This document shows positions 24,283-32,521 of a stretch of 64,000 nucleotides of DNA, in pieces. The stretch covers positions 2,513,796 through 2,577,795 of the forward strand of contig NZ_FOXJ01000001.1 in the NCBI RefSeq assembly GCF_900115685.1, written 5' to 3'. The notes beneath the pieces were generated by a model. It was not told the origin of the DNA. It was given only the letters and a program-made list of their open reading frames with translations, and searched no databases. The stretch is from Variovorax sp. 770b2 (GTDB lineage: Bacteria > Pseudomonadota > Gammaproteobacteria > Burkholderiales > Burkholderiaceae_C). The translations under genes and the position numbers were made by a program. The stretch's first letter is position 1; each line of letters opens with the position of its first letter.

Positions 24283-25416
24283 GTGTTCAAGTTCTTGAAA
24301 GAGTGGGTCGACTCGGCCAAAGAAGGCCTGGCGGAAGCCCGCACCGAGCTCGCGCAGGAGGCTGCGGAAAAGGCCGCCAAGAGCGAGGCCGCTTCGGCGG
24401 AGATTCTTGCCCGGCTGGAGCGCGCCTCGGCGTTGGAGAAGTTCGCCGTGTCGCTCGCCGCACCCTATCGGCAGGCCTTCATGCGCGAGTTGGGCGCCGC
24501 CAGGCGCGAGGAGCGGCCCGCCATCTTCCTCACCTGCATCGATCTTCCCGACGGCGAACTGGCGTCATGGAAAAAACTGCTCGAACGCGACTTCTCGGTC
24601 GATGGCGCCGCCAACGCGCAAGACACGGTGGCCGCGATGGTTGCGTCGCTCCTCGACGAAACCGACCCCGATGCCGCAGCCGTGCTGATTGCGCGGGCCA
24701 CGCACCTGGCCACCGGTGCGGCCGCGCTGGGCTATGCGTCGCATGCGCAGGTGCTGCAATGGCTCGAGCCAGTGGCCGCCAGCGCCGCCGCGCGCTTCGA
24801 CGGCTGGAAGCCTTATGGCGAGGCCTTCCTCACCGGCGAGCGCGATGCGCCCGGCAGCAACGCGCTCGCGCGCAAGTTGCTGCGTGGCGTGGTGGATTCG
24901 CTGGTCGCCGATCCCGTCAGCCCTTGGGTGTCGATTCCTTGGCCGAGCGCGGAAACAGCAGCGCCTTGGCGCAAGTCACAGGCCGCTGCCGACATGCCCG
25001 CGTCCGTTGAAGAACGCATGGCCTCACAGGCCGCCGACTTCGTTGCGGCGTTCTCGGCTGCAGGCTCGCCCATCGATGGCTCGAAGCTGGACTACAGCAG
25101 CGCGTCGATGGTGTGGGTCGATCAACTTCTTGACGACTTTTTTCAACGCAAGGCGCCGTTGCCCGATGACCTGCACTTCATGACGTCGGCCTATGTGTTC
25201 GAGTCAGCGCGTCGCGCGTTCGGCGGGCGGTACCTGCGCGGTGACCATGAGAACCCCTTCGTGCTCGTGATTGGAGCGGCGAAAGCCGAGGTGGGCGTCT
25301 GCGCGATGGCCAAGGTGCGCGGCCGCGCCACTCTCGGACCGGAGGACAGCCTCCACTTTTTCTGCCAGGGCATTGCGCCTGCGGTGCAGCGCGGCGTGAG
25401 CGCAATGCTGATCTGA
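24283..25416 (+). CDS. DUF1266 domain-containing protein
   Basis: 377 residues from a GTG at 24283 with GGAG 8 nt upstream; the protein then begins FKFLKEWVDSAKEGLAEARTEL, an amphipathic helix. The middle has the DUF1266 pattern LGYASHAQVLQWLEPVAASA, FDGWKPYGEAFLTGE, and WVSIPWP. The C-terminal third (FPF/VLVIGAAKAEVGVCAMAKVRG) may be a second domain. DUF1266 proteins include E. coli YbeU/YbeR, of unknown function. Followed 195 bp later by an Imm51 gene on the same strand. Confidence 0.75.
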   Translation: MFKFLKEWVDSAKEGLAEARTELAQEAAEKAAKSEAASAEILARLERASALEKFAVSLAAPYRQAFMRELGAARREERPAIFLTCIDLPDGELASWKKLLERDFSVDGAANAQDTVAAMVASLLDETDPDAAAVLIARATHLATGAAALGYASHAQVLQWLEPVAASAAARFDGWKPYGEAFLTGERDAPGSNALARKLLRGVVDSLVADPVSPWVSIPWPSAETAAPWRKSQAAADMPASVEERMASQAADFVAAFSAAGSPIDGSKLDYSSASMVWVDQLLDDFFQRKAPLPDDLHFMTSAYVFESARRAFGGRYLRGDHENPFVLVIGAAKAEVGVCAMAKVRGRATLGPEDSLHFFCQGIAPAVQRGVSAMLI

Positions 25417-25611
25417 GCGGAAAATTGGAACTCGATCGACATGGACAGCCGGCAATGGCAATCTGGTTCGCCATGGCATTGCGCTCCCCTGGGTCGTCTG
25501 CATGAAACTTCTGGCCGTTGCTCCGCAGCGCGACGCAAAGCAAGTCGATTCAGATTGATCCGCTCGACTCCTGGAATCGGCCAGATCCCCTTGCCTTAAG
25601 GATTGATGGAA

Positions 25612-25953
25612 ATGAAATTTGAGCCACAGATCGAACCCTTTTGGATTCATCACCATGAGGACAACACCTCGGTCACGCTGAGCGTCGGAGGCTACAAGGA
25701 CGCGATATTCGCAGAGCGCGCCGACGAAGGCTTCGAAGGCAGCGGCTACGACTGGGCCTCGCTGGCCGCAGTTTTCATAGCCGAAAAAATGCCCGCGATT
25801 GAAGCCGACATTCGATTCGATCCAGAGGCAGGTATGTTTTGCGCTTATTCGAAGAACAGGGAAGCGGTGGAAAAATTCGCTGTCGCCTTCCATGCCATGT
25901 GCGAAGACGAGGCGCAGATGCGGGAGCTTTTCACGAGGGCGGTATTGGATTGA
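25612..25953 (+). CDS. Immunity protein 51 (Imm51) family protein, orphan
   Basis: 113 residues. The pattern IEPFWIHHHEDNTSVTLSV, GFEGSGYDWASLAAVFI and IRFDPEAGMFCAYSKN is the Imm51 signature. Imm51 proteins neutralise polymorphic-toxin nuclease or other effector domains in contact-dependent systems. No toxin gene is next to it here. AAGGA at 25598-25602 is best spaced for the ATG at 25612; ATG 25606 is an alternative. Lower GC than the neighbourhood, consistent with acquisition. Confidence 0.78.
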   Translation: MKFEPQIEPFWIHHHEDNTSVTLSVGGYKDAIFAERADEGFEGSGYDWASLAAVFIAEKMPAIEADIRFDPEAGMFCAYSKNREAVEKFAVAFHAMCEDEAQMRELFTRAVLD

Positions 25954-26075
25954 CTTGCATGAGGCGCCATCTTCTTGAATGAGATGAGCATGCGTTGAAC
26001 GACTGCTTTGAAGAGGAGCGACCGGCTGCAGTCGGCCACAACCGGTCAGTCGCCGATTCAACGGTTATGACCGCT

Positions 26076-26465
26076 TCACGCTGAGAGCGGTCGAGTCGTC
26101 AATATCCCAGCAATTGCCTCGGCGTCATCAGCAGCCTTGGAGCGCCACTCTGTTGGAGGATCCGTGTTGCCTATTGAACCGTTCCGGATCTGCGCTGCCA
26201 CCTCTAGGAAAACTCGTCTCCAGAAGTCTTGCTGGGTCGCTGCCGGAAAGTAGTCTTCGATCGACAAATCGAAGCCAAGGTACATATCAGAGGTACTGCT
26301 CACCAAGCGCGCCACGAACTCAGATTCTTCCGCATTGGCCGCCTTCGAGTTGCCGACTGTGACGGCAAAATCGAGCAGCGCCGCGAACCTCTGATTTGAA
26401 AGGAAGACGGAGCGGGTCGCGGAAAAAACTGATGAGGTCATAGCCTTTAGTTTAGGGTCGCGCAT
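26076..26465 (-). CDS. Uncharacterised protein, second gene of a two-gene unit
   Basis: 129 residues beginning MRDPKLKAMTSSVFSATRSV. Helical, soluble: RFAALLDFAVTVGNSKAANA, EFVARLVSSTSDMYLGFDLSIEDYFPA, DFWRRVFLEVAAQIRNGSIG. Its start overlaps the end of the upstream 70-residue gene by 14 bp. The ATG at 26441 (MTSSVF) is an alternative start. No family recognised. Relatively low GC. Its position beside an Imm51 gene hints at an accessory or immunity locus. Confidence 0.55.
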   Translation of the reverse strand: MRDPKLKAMTSSVFSATRSVFLSNQRFAALLDFAVTVGNSKAANAEESEFVARLVSSTSDMYLGFDLSIEDYFPAATQQDFWRRVFLEVAAQIRNGSIGNTDPPTEWRSKAADDAEAIAGILTTRPLSA

Positions 26466-26664
26466 GGCGCTTCGACGGCCCGCTTCCGCTGTAAAGCGGA
26501 CGTCGGTCGAGGCGCATCGAATGTCGAATTTGGGCCCACAAAAGACATCCCCAATCCTCGAAAGGAGACATCCGGAAGACGTTGCGATCGACCCGCTCAA
26601 GCGCCTCATTCGCCAGCATGCTTCGAGCGACCTCCTCGACCTCTTTGTCTCTTTCGAGCTGCAT
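26452..26664 (-). CDS. Small uncharacterised protein, first gene of a two-gene unit
   Basis: 70 residues. A strong ribosome-binding site (AGGAG, 6 nt before the ATG) supports the start at 26664. Sequence: an acidic helix (QLERDKEVEEVARSMLANEA), then RVDRNVFRMSPFEDWGCLLWAQ, then a basic tail. Overlaps the next gene by 14 bp in another frame, so the two are probably translated together. No family recognised. Confidence 0.5.
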   Translation of the reverse strand: MQLERDKEVEEVARSMLANEALERVDRNVFRMSPFEDWGCLLWAQIRHSMRLDRRPLYSGSGPSKRHARP

Positions 26665-26905
26665 GGCTTCTCCTGTCGAGCATGCGGTTGCGGATGGGCG
26701 GCAAGCCAGGCCGCAAGCACCGACCATCGCAACGGGATGCACCGAACGGCCGCCTGTGGCGATTGGGATAGGCCCAAATCATTCTTCCTCGAGCACATGA
26801 GCGCAAAGGTACTGTCGCGGCAGGTTGACGACCGGGATGTTCCTACGTCGCATCGGCGCGGGAGTGGTTAAAACGGGACTGTCTTCCGATGAAAGGTCCC
26901 ACCCG

Positions 26906-27448
26906 ATGCGCCACACGCTCCGCCCTCTTCTTCTTGCCGCAGCCCGCATCGTGTTGCCCGCCAGCGCGCTGCTCGCTCCGCTTGCGATCGTGCAGCCCGC
27001 CAACGCGGCCACCGCGACCACCACCTTCCAGGTGACGGCCACGGTGCTCAAGGCCTGCCTGATGACGACGCCGGCCACGCTGGCCTTCGGAAACTACGAC
27101 CCCGCAGCCGCCACGGCGCTGAGCGGCACCACCACCTTCAGCGTCACCTGCACGTTCGGCACGCCCTACTCGCTCGGGCTGAACGCGGGCACCAGCGCGG
27201 GCGCGACGATCACCACGCGCGCCATGACCAGCCCGACGGCGGCCGCCGGCAACAACAAGCTGTCGTACGGCCTCTTCAAGGAAAGCACGCACTCCACCAA
27301 CTGGGACAACAGCACCTCGGCCACCGGCTACACCGGTACCGGGCTGCCCCAGACACAGACCGTGTACGGACAGATTCCCACCGCGCAGTACACGGCCGCC
27401 GCAGCGACCGACTACGCCGACACCATCACGCTCACGCTGACCTATTGA
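26906..27448 (+). CDS. Spore coat U / SCPU domain protein (archaic pilus subunit)
   Basis: 180 residues. Signal peptide (LLLAAARIVLPASALLAPLA, cleavage near ANA/ATATT). Mature SCPU fold: TTTFQVTATVLKACLMTTPATLAFGNYDP, a conserved LAFGNYDP block, CTFGTPYSLGLNAG, TVYGQIP and final DTITLTLTY, the donor-strand-like beta end. First gene of the chaperone-usher operon, so probably the major subunit. AAAGG lies 9 nt before the ATG. Confidence 0.87.
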   Translation: MRHTLRPLLLAAARIVLPASALLAPLAIVQPANAATATTTFQVTATVLKACLMTTPATLAFGNYDPAAATALSGTTTFSVTCTFGTPYSLGLNAGTSAGATITTRAMTSPTAAAGNNKLSYGLFKESTHSTNWDNSTSATGYTGTGLPQTQTVYGQIPTAQYTAAAATDYADTITLTLTY

Positions 27449-27469
27449 TTCCGGATTGACCGCAGATCG

Positions 27470-28288
27470 ATGGCAGCCACCCGCGGCATGCGCCGCACCT
27501 TTGTGCTGTGGTCCGCGCTGCTGCCTTGCGTGCTGTGGCCCACCGGCGCGCCGGCCGCCAGCCTGAGCGTGGCGCCGCTGCGCATCGTGCTGACGCCGCA
27601 AAGGCCGGTCGCCTCGCTCACCATGGGCAACGGCGACGAGGCGGAGGTCGCGGTGCAGGCCGAGGTGCTGGCCTGGTCGCAGGAGGACGGGCGCGATGTC
27701 TACCAACCCACGCGCGAGGTGCTGGTCAACCCCGCCATCTTCCGGCTGCCGCCGGGCGGGCGGCAGATCGTGCGCCTGGGGCTGCAGGTGCCGGCCGAGG
27801 CTGCGGAGCGCAGCTACCGCGTGTTCCTGCGCCAGCTGCCGCGCGACCAGGCGCTTGCAACCGAAGGTGCCGGGGGCGCGAAACTGCAGACGCTGCTGCG
27901 CATCGGCGTGCCGGTCTTCGTGCCGCCGCTGCAGTTGCGGCAGGCGCTGCAGTGGCGACTGCAGGCGAAGGATGCGGGTGGCGCAAAGGATGCGGGCGGA
28001 GCGGGCGGCGCGGGCGGGCGTGGGTACAGCCTCATGCTCGACAACCAGGGCAGCGAGCACATCCAGGTCACGCAGCTGGTGGTGCGCCGCGAGGGCGGCG
28101 GCGAACTGCTGCGAAAGAACCTCTCGCACTACGCACTGGCCGGGCAGTCGGCCGGCATCGCGCTGGAGCTCCCGGCCCTGCCACCCGATACCCGCCTGCA
28201 CATCGAGGCCACCACCGATGCACCCGAGCCCGCGTCCACCGTCACCGCCACCGTGCTCGTGCCCCGTGCGCCTGCCGCGTCGCGCTAG
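27470..28288 (+). CDS. Periplasmic pilus chaperone (PapD-like, archaic/Csu type)
   Basis: 272 residues. Signal peptide (TFVLWSALLPCVLWPTGAPA/AS). Two Ig-like domains: SLSVAPLRIVLTPQRPVASLTMGN, VYQPTREVLVNPAIFRLPPGGRQIVRLGL, SYRVFLRQLP. The second domain carries a Gly/Ala/Lys-rich insertion (KDAGGAKDAGGAGGAGG) between LRQALQWRLQ and YSLMLDNQG, encoded by near-repeats. It folds subunits in the periplasm and delivers them to the usher. Follows the SCPU gene by 21 bp. Confidence 0.85.
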   Translation: MAATRGMRRTFVLWSALLPCVLWPTGAPAASLSVAPLRIVLTPQRPVASLTMGNGDEAEVAVQAEVLAWSQEDGRDVYQPTREVLVNPAIFRLPPGGRQIVRLGLQVPAEAAERSYRVFLRQLPRDQALATEGAGGAKLQTLLRIGVPVFVPPLQLRQALQWRLQAKDAGGAKDAGGAGGAGGRGYSLMLDNQGSEHIQVTQLVVRREGGGELLRKNLSHYALAGQSAGIALELPALPPDTRLHIEATTDAPEPASTVTATVLVPRAPAASR

Positions 28289-30626
28289 CGTCTGGGCGTG
28301 CTGCGGCTGGCTGGGGCTGCACGTTGCCTGCGCGCAAGCCCTGCCTGCCGAAGAAGGTGCCCAGGCCCTGGACGGTGCACAGCCGGCGATCCTGGACGTG
28401 CACATCAACGGGCAGGCGCAGCAGGCGCCGCGTCCGCTGCTTCGGCGCGGCGCACAACTGCTGGCCACCGAAGCCGACCTGGCCGCCTGGCGCCTGGTGC
28501 GGCCGTCCACGCCGGCCCTCCGGCGCGGAGAGACCAACTACTACGACCTGCGCGCATTGCCGGGCGCGCGGCTGCAACTGGACGAGAGCGCGCAGAGCGT
28601 GCTGCTGACGGTGCCGGCCGATGCGTTCACGCCCGGCACCGTGCACGCGCAGCGGCCCGCGAGCGATCGCCCGCCGCTGTCGGCCTCGGCCTTCGGTGCC
28701 TTCCTCAACTACGACCTAGTGCTGCAGCACGACCGCGAGGGCACGCGCGGCTCGGGCTACTTCGACGCCGCGGCCTCGGGCGAATGGGGGCTCGCGGGCA
28801 CGGGCCTGGTCGCCGGGCGCTCCGCCTCGGGGGGGCATGGCGCCACGCGGCTGGACAGCTATTTCCGCCGCGACGACCCCGACCGCCTGACGCGCCTCAC
28901 GGTCGGCGATGCGATCACGCAGGCCTCGGCGTGGTCCACGCCCTTTCGCTTCGGCGGCGTGCAGTTCGGCACGCGCTTCGGCTTGCAGCCGGGCTACATC
29001 AGCTACCCGACGCCCACGCTGAGCGGCGGCGCGGCCGTGCCCTCGGCGGTGGAGGTGTACGTGAACGACACGCTGCGCTACCAGCGCCGCGTCGATTCCG
29101 GGCCGTTCGCGATCACCGATGTGCCGGTGCTCACCGGCGCGGGCGAGATGCGCTTCGCGGTCACCGACGCGCTGGGCGTGCAGCGCACCGTGACCACGCC
29201 CTACTACGTGAGCTCGAACCTGCTGCGCGCGGGCCTGTCCGACTACTCGGTGGAAGCCGGCTGGACGCGCCTTCGCTACGGCGAGCGCAGCTTCGACTAC
29301 GGGCCGCCCTTCGTGGCCGGCAGTTGGCGGCGGGGCCTCAGCGACAGCGCCACCGTCGAGGTGCGCGGCGAGGCCGGCGCGCGCAGCCAGACGGCCGGCG
29401 CGGGCCTTGCCTGGGTGTGGGGCACGGTGGGCGAGTTCGCGTTGCATGGCGCCGCCAGCCGCAGCCGCGATGGCGGCAGCGGCCGGCTCTGGCGCGCCGC
29501 CTACACGCGCACCAGCGACGAATGGAATTTCTCGGCCAGCCGGCAGGTGGCGAGCCGCGGCTTCACGCAGATCGCCTGGCAGGACAGCCCCGTGCACGTC
29601 GATGCCCAGAGCCAGCTGTTCGCGGGCCGCTCGCTGGGCCGCTACGGCACGCTGGGCGCCAGCCACACCCGCCTGCACTACAACACCGGCGAACGCGTGG
29701 GCGTGACCACGGCGAGCTGGTCGATCGGCGTGGGCGGCAGCGCGTGGCTTGGAACCTACGTGGCCCACACGCGCCAGGAGGGCAGGCGCTCCACGACGTC
29801 GGTGGGCGTGAGCCTGAGCTTTGCGCTCGGCGAAGGCCGCAACGCCTCGCTCTCGTTGCAGCAGCAGAACCCCGGAAGGCATTCGGCCGTCGCCGAGATG
29901 AGCCAGCAGCCGCCCAGCGACACCGGCTGGGGGTACCGGCTGCGCGCAGCCGATGGCGAGAACGCGCGCAGCGAGGCCGGCGCAGACTACCGCGGCCGCT
30001 ACGGCCTGCTCTCCGCCGAGGCGGCGCACGCACAGGGCCAGAGCGCATTGCGCGTGCGCGCCAGCGGCGCCGTGGGCTACGCAGGCGGCATGACCTTCGC
30101 CACCCGCCAGTCCGACGATGCGTTCGCGCTGGTGACGGTGCCCGGCGCCCCGGGCGTGCAGGTGTACCGCGAGAACCTGCCCTGGACCACCACCGACAGC
30201 CAGGGGCGCGCCGTGGTCTCGGGGCTGCGCGCCTACGAGCCCAACCACATCAGCATCGACAACGGCGACCTGCCGATCCAGGCGCAGGTGCGCAGCGACG
30301 TCCTGCGCGTGGTGCCGCGCTACAAGGGCGTGGCCGCCGCCAGCTTCGACATCTCGCACGGGACGCTGGCGAGCGCCACGGTGCTGCTGCCCGACGGCAG
30401 CCCGCTGCCCGCGGGCATCGACGTGCTGCGGCCGGCACGCGGCACGTCGCTGGTCTCGGGCTTCAACGGCCAGCTCTCGATCGACGACCCGCAGCCCCGC
30501 GAGAGCTTCGAGGCCCGGTGGACGAAGGGGCATTGCCGCTTCACGCTCGGCGAGATCGAGCGCTCCGGCGCACTGCCCTCGATGGGGCCTTACCGATGCG
30601 AGCCCATTGCATCGCCGCGGCCATGA
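28266..30626 (+). CDS. Fimbrial outer-membrane usher (FimD/CsuD family)
   Basis: 786 residues from a GTG at 28266, which gives a signal peptide (RASVWACCGWLGLHVACAQA) and overlaps the chaperone stop by 23 bp. N-terminal periplasmic domain LDVHINGQAQQAPRPLLRRG, then the barrel with plug: YFRRDDPDRLTRLTVGDAIT, LSGGAAVPSAVEVYVNDTLRY, VPVLTGAGEMRFAVTDALG; C-terminal domains near NHISIDNGDLPIQAQ, VVPRYKGVAAASFDI and a final Cys-containing CRFTLGEIERSG. Archaic-class ushers are about this length. It secretes and assembles the SCPU subunits. Confidence 0.9.
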   Translation: MRLPRRASVWACCGWLGLHVACAQALPAEEGAQALDGAQPAILDVHINGQAQQAPRPLLRRGAQLLATEADLAAWRLVRPSTPALRRGETNYYDLRALPGARLQLDESAQSVLLTVPADAFTPGTVHAQRPASDRPPLSASAFGAFLNYDLVLQHDREGTRGSGYFDAAASGEWGLAGTGLVAGRSASGGHGATRLDSYFRRDDPDRLTRLTVGDAITQASAWSTPFRFGGVQFGTRFGLQPGYISYPTPTLSGGAAVPSAVEVYVNDTLRYQRRVDSGPFAITDVPVLTGAGEMRFAVTDALGVQRTVTTPYYVSSNLLRAGLSDYSVEAGWTRLRYGERSFDYGPPFVAGSWRRGLSDSATVEVRGEAGARSQTAGAGLAWVWGTVGEFALHGAASRSRDGGSGRLWRAAYTRTSDEWNFSASRQVASRGFTQIAWQDSPVHVDAQSQLFAGRSLGRYGTLGASHTRLHYNTGERVGVTTASWSIGVGGSAWLGTYVAHTRQEGRRSTTSVGVSLSFALGEGRNASLSLQQQNPGRHSAVAEMSQQPPSDTGWGYRLRAADGENARSEAGADYRGRYGLLSAEAAHAQGQSALRVRASGAVGYAGGMTFATRQSDDAFALVTVPGAPGVQVYRENLPWTTTDSQGRAVVSGLRAYEPNHISIDNGDLPIQAQVRSDVLRVVPRYKGVAAASFDISHGTLASATVLLPDGSPLPAGIDVLRPARGTSLVSGFNGQLSIDDPQPRESFEARWTKGHCRFTLGEIERSGALPSMGPYRCEPIASPRP

Positions 30627-31195
30627 AGCGCACTGCACGAACTACACACGGTGCACACGGTGCGCGCAGCGCACACAGCGCACGCACCGCACGCAATGCA
30701 TCGGCGCTGGCCCTTGGCCTCGCTGCCCTGCTGGGCGCGCACGATGCGGATGCCGCATGCACGGGCGTGGGGCTGTTCAGCTGCGGCGCGACGGTCACCG
30801 TGCCCCTGCCGCTCGCGTTCGGAAACTACGACCCGGCCAGCCTCACGCCCAAGGACAACACCACCACCATCAACGTCGTCGGCACGGTCACCGGCCTGGG
30901 GATTCTGGTGACCCTGTCTTACTCGATCGGCCTGAGCGCGGGCACGGGCGGCACCATCGCCAACCGGCAACTGACAGGCCCGGCCAGCACGCCGCTGGGC
31001 TACAACCTCTACACCACCAATGCGCGCACCACCGTGTGGGGCACCGGAACGGTCACCGACAGCTACAGCGCGCTCGCATCGGTTGGCGGCACCTCGGTGC
31101 CGCGCAGCTACACCGTGTATGGGCGCATTCCGATCGGGCAGTACGTTGCGCCGGGCGGCTACAGCAACACCATCACGGTGACGGTGACCTACTGA
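30623..31195 (+). CDS. SCPU domain protein, probable pilus tip adhesin
   Basis: 190 residues. ATG overlaps the usher stop (ATGA). An unusual N-terminus rich in Ala/His/Arg/Thr repeats (THGAHGARSAHSARTARNA) precedes the signal core ALALGLAALLGAHDADA and cleavage before ACTGVG. The SCPU domain repeats the first subunit's marks: LPLAFGNYDPAS, YSIGLSAGTGG, YTVYGRIPIGQY, NTITVTVTY. As the last gene of the operon it fits the tip-adhesin position of Csu systems. A second ATG 27 bp upstream is possible. Confidence 0.82.
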   Translation: MKRTARTTHGAHGARSAHSARTARNASALALGLAALLGAHDADAACTGVGLFSCGATVTVPLPLAFGNYDPASLTPKDNTTTINVVGTVTGLGILVTLSYSIGLSAGTGGTIANRQLTGPASTPLGYNLYTTNARTTVWGTGTVTDSYSALASVGGTSVPRSYTVYGRIPIGQYVAPGGYSNTITVTVTY

Positions 31196-31293
31196 GGTGC
31201 GCACGGGATGAGAGGCCACGCTCCCTGGCGCTCGCCCCTATGGCAACATCCCGCCGATACCCGAAGCAAGCCGCAGAAATCTTCACCCATTCA

Positions 31294-32061
31294 ATGGCAC
31301 TGACACGCGACAACTGGCCCAGCCGGGCAGACATCCAGGCCTCGCTGGCAGCCCGGTTCGCCCTGCCCCCCTTGCCCCCGCCGATCCACGACTGGTTCGC
31401 CTGGTGCCGCAGCATGGGAACGCAGTCCCTCGTGCTGGACGAGCCGGGTTGGCGCGAGGGCTGGCGCGGCGAGCTCACCGGCGCGGGCGCTGTCGATGTG
31501 CCAGGCCTCCTGGCGGGCATGGAGGGCTACCGTTTCATCCTGGACCAGGCGGCGAGCACGCCGGCGCATCTGGTGTGGAGCGACGCCGTGGAGACGGGCC
31601 AGTGGCAGCCGCACTGGGTGGTGCTGCAGAACGCCGAGGGCGATCCGTTGATCGGCGATATCGGCCAGCCCGAAGTGCCGGTGCTCTGGGATTGGCATGG
31701 GAGCGGCCGTTGGTCGCCGCAACCCCTGTTCCCGAATCTCCGGACGCTGATGGAACGCATCGAGGTCGAGGCGCCAGAGCCGCCGGACGACGCTCCCTCG
31801 AAGGTGCTTTTCTACACGGTGCATCTGACGGACCTGGGCGCGCAGCCCCTGCAGGTGCTGACCGCGCTCAAGGCGCATCCGAACTACAGGCACCTGGCAG
31901 GCGCGAGCCTGCTGAAGCTCAAGCATCGGTTGCCCTTGCCGCTGCTGGTCGACAACGTCAGCGTCGAGGCGAAGGACTATCTGGTTCGCCACTACGAGGC
32001 GCTTGGCGCGCGAGTGGCGGTCGTCGGACGAGGGCTGCGAACGCCTTCGGAGCCCCGCTGA
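31294..32061 (+). CDS. SUKH-like (SMI1/KNR4) protein with a C-terminal L7/L12-like domain
   Basis: 255 residues. Residues about 70-170 resemble the SUKH fold: WQPHWVVLQNAEGDPLIGDIG, then VPVLWDWHGSGRWSPQPLFPNL, matching the WVVI-x-GDP-x(n)-HG-G-W pattern. The C-terminal ~80 residues (KVLFYTVHLTDLGAQPLQVLTALKA, LLVDNVSVEAKDYLVRHYEALGARVAVV) follow the strand-helix order and 'EA..A..LE..GA.V.V' ending of the ribosomal L7/L12 C-terminal domain. SUKH proteins are frequent immunity proteins. Both assignments are by pattern. The next gene starts 4 bp later. Confidence 0.6.
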   Translation: MALTRDNWPSRADIQASLAARFALPPLPPPIHDWFAWCRSMGTQSLVLDEPGWREGWRGELTGAGAVDVPGLLAGMEGYRFILDQAASTPAHLVWSDAVETGQWQPHWVVLQNAEGDPLIGDIGQPEVPVLWDWHGSGRWSPQPLFPNLRTLMERIEVEAPEPPDDAPSKVLFYTVHLTDLGAQPLQVLTALKAHPNYRHLAGASLLKLKHRLPLPLLVDNVSVEAKDYLVRHYEALGARVAVVGRGLRTPSEPR

Positions 32062-32065
32062 ACCC

Positions 32066-32434
32066 ATGAACCCTTTCGCCGCAAGCCGGGCACTGGTTCT
32101 GGAAGGCTTTGCCGATGCAGACAAATGGGCGCACAACGCGGCGGCTGCGGAGGCTCTGCTGGCCGAGGCGTTGAAGAAGGCACCGGAGAACGTGTCCGCA
32201 CTCACCTGCATGGGCGCAGTGCTCTGCGACCAGGCGAGATACAGGGAGGCAGTCGATGTGCTCCAAAGGGCCGTGCAGCTCGGCTCGATCGACAGGAACA
32301 CACACTTCAACCTGGGTGTCGCGTTGATGGCGTGCGGCACTCGAGACAAGGCGTTGGCTGCTTTCGAGCGCGCGCAGCGCTTCAGCGCATCGAATGAAAC
32401 CTGGGACGCGTACTTCGACCCACAGGCCCAGTAG
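32066..32434 (+). CDS. TPR-repeat protein
   Basis: 122 residues, all helical. Tandem TPR units: AEALLAEALKKAPENVSALTCMG, VLCDQARYREAVDVLQRAVQLG, THFNLGVALMACGTRDKALAAFERAQRF. No signal peptide. 4 bp behind the SUKH-like gene and so likely co-translated; it may present or bind that protein's partner, which is inference. Confidence 0.75.
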   Translation: MNPFAASRALVLEGFADADKWAHNAAAAEALLAEALKKAPENVSALTCMGAVLCDQARYREAVDVLQRAVQLGSIDRNTHFNLGVALMACGTRDKALAAFERAQRFSASNETWDAYFDPQAQ

Positions 32435-32521
32435 CGGTGCGCGACTGCCTGGGCATGCGGCGGATGTCAGCGGCGGGCCCGCTTCGGGACGCCCGGAGCC
32501 GACGACCGTCTGCGTCGCCCG

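Noticed and set aside
30607..31293. Extension of the SUKH-like gene upstream to include the pilus subunit region
   Set aside because: That sequence is an out-of-frame reading of the SCPU gene; the ATG at 31294 gives the natural start.
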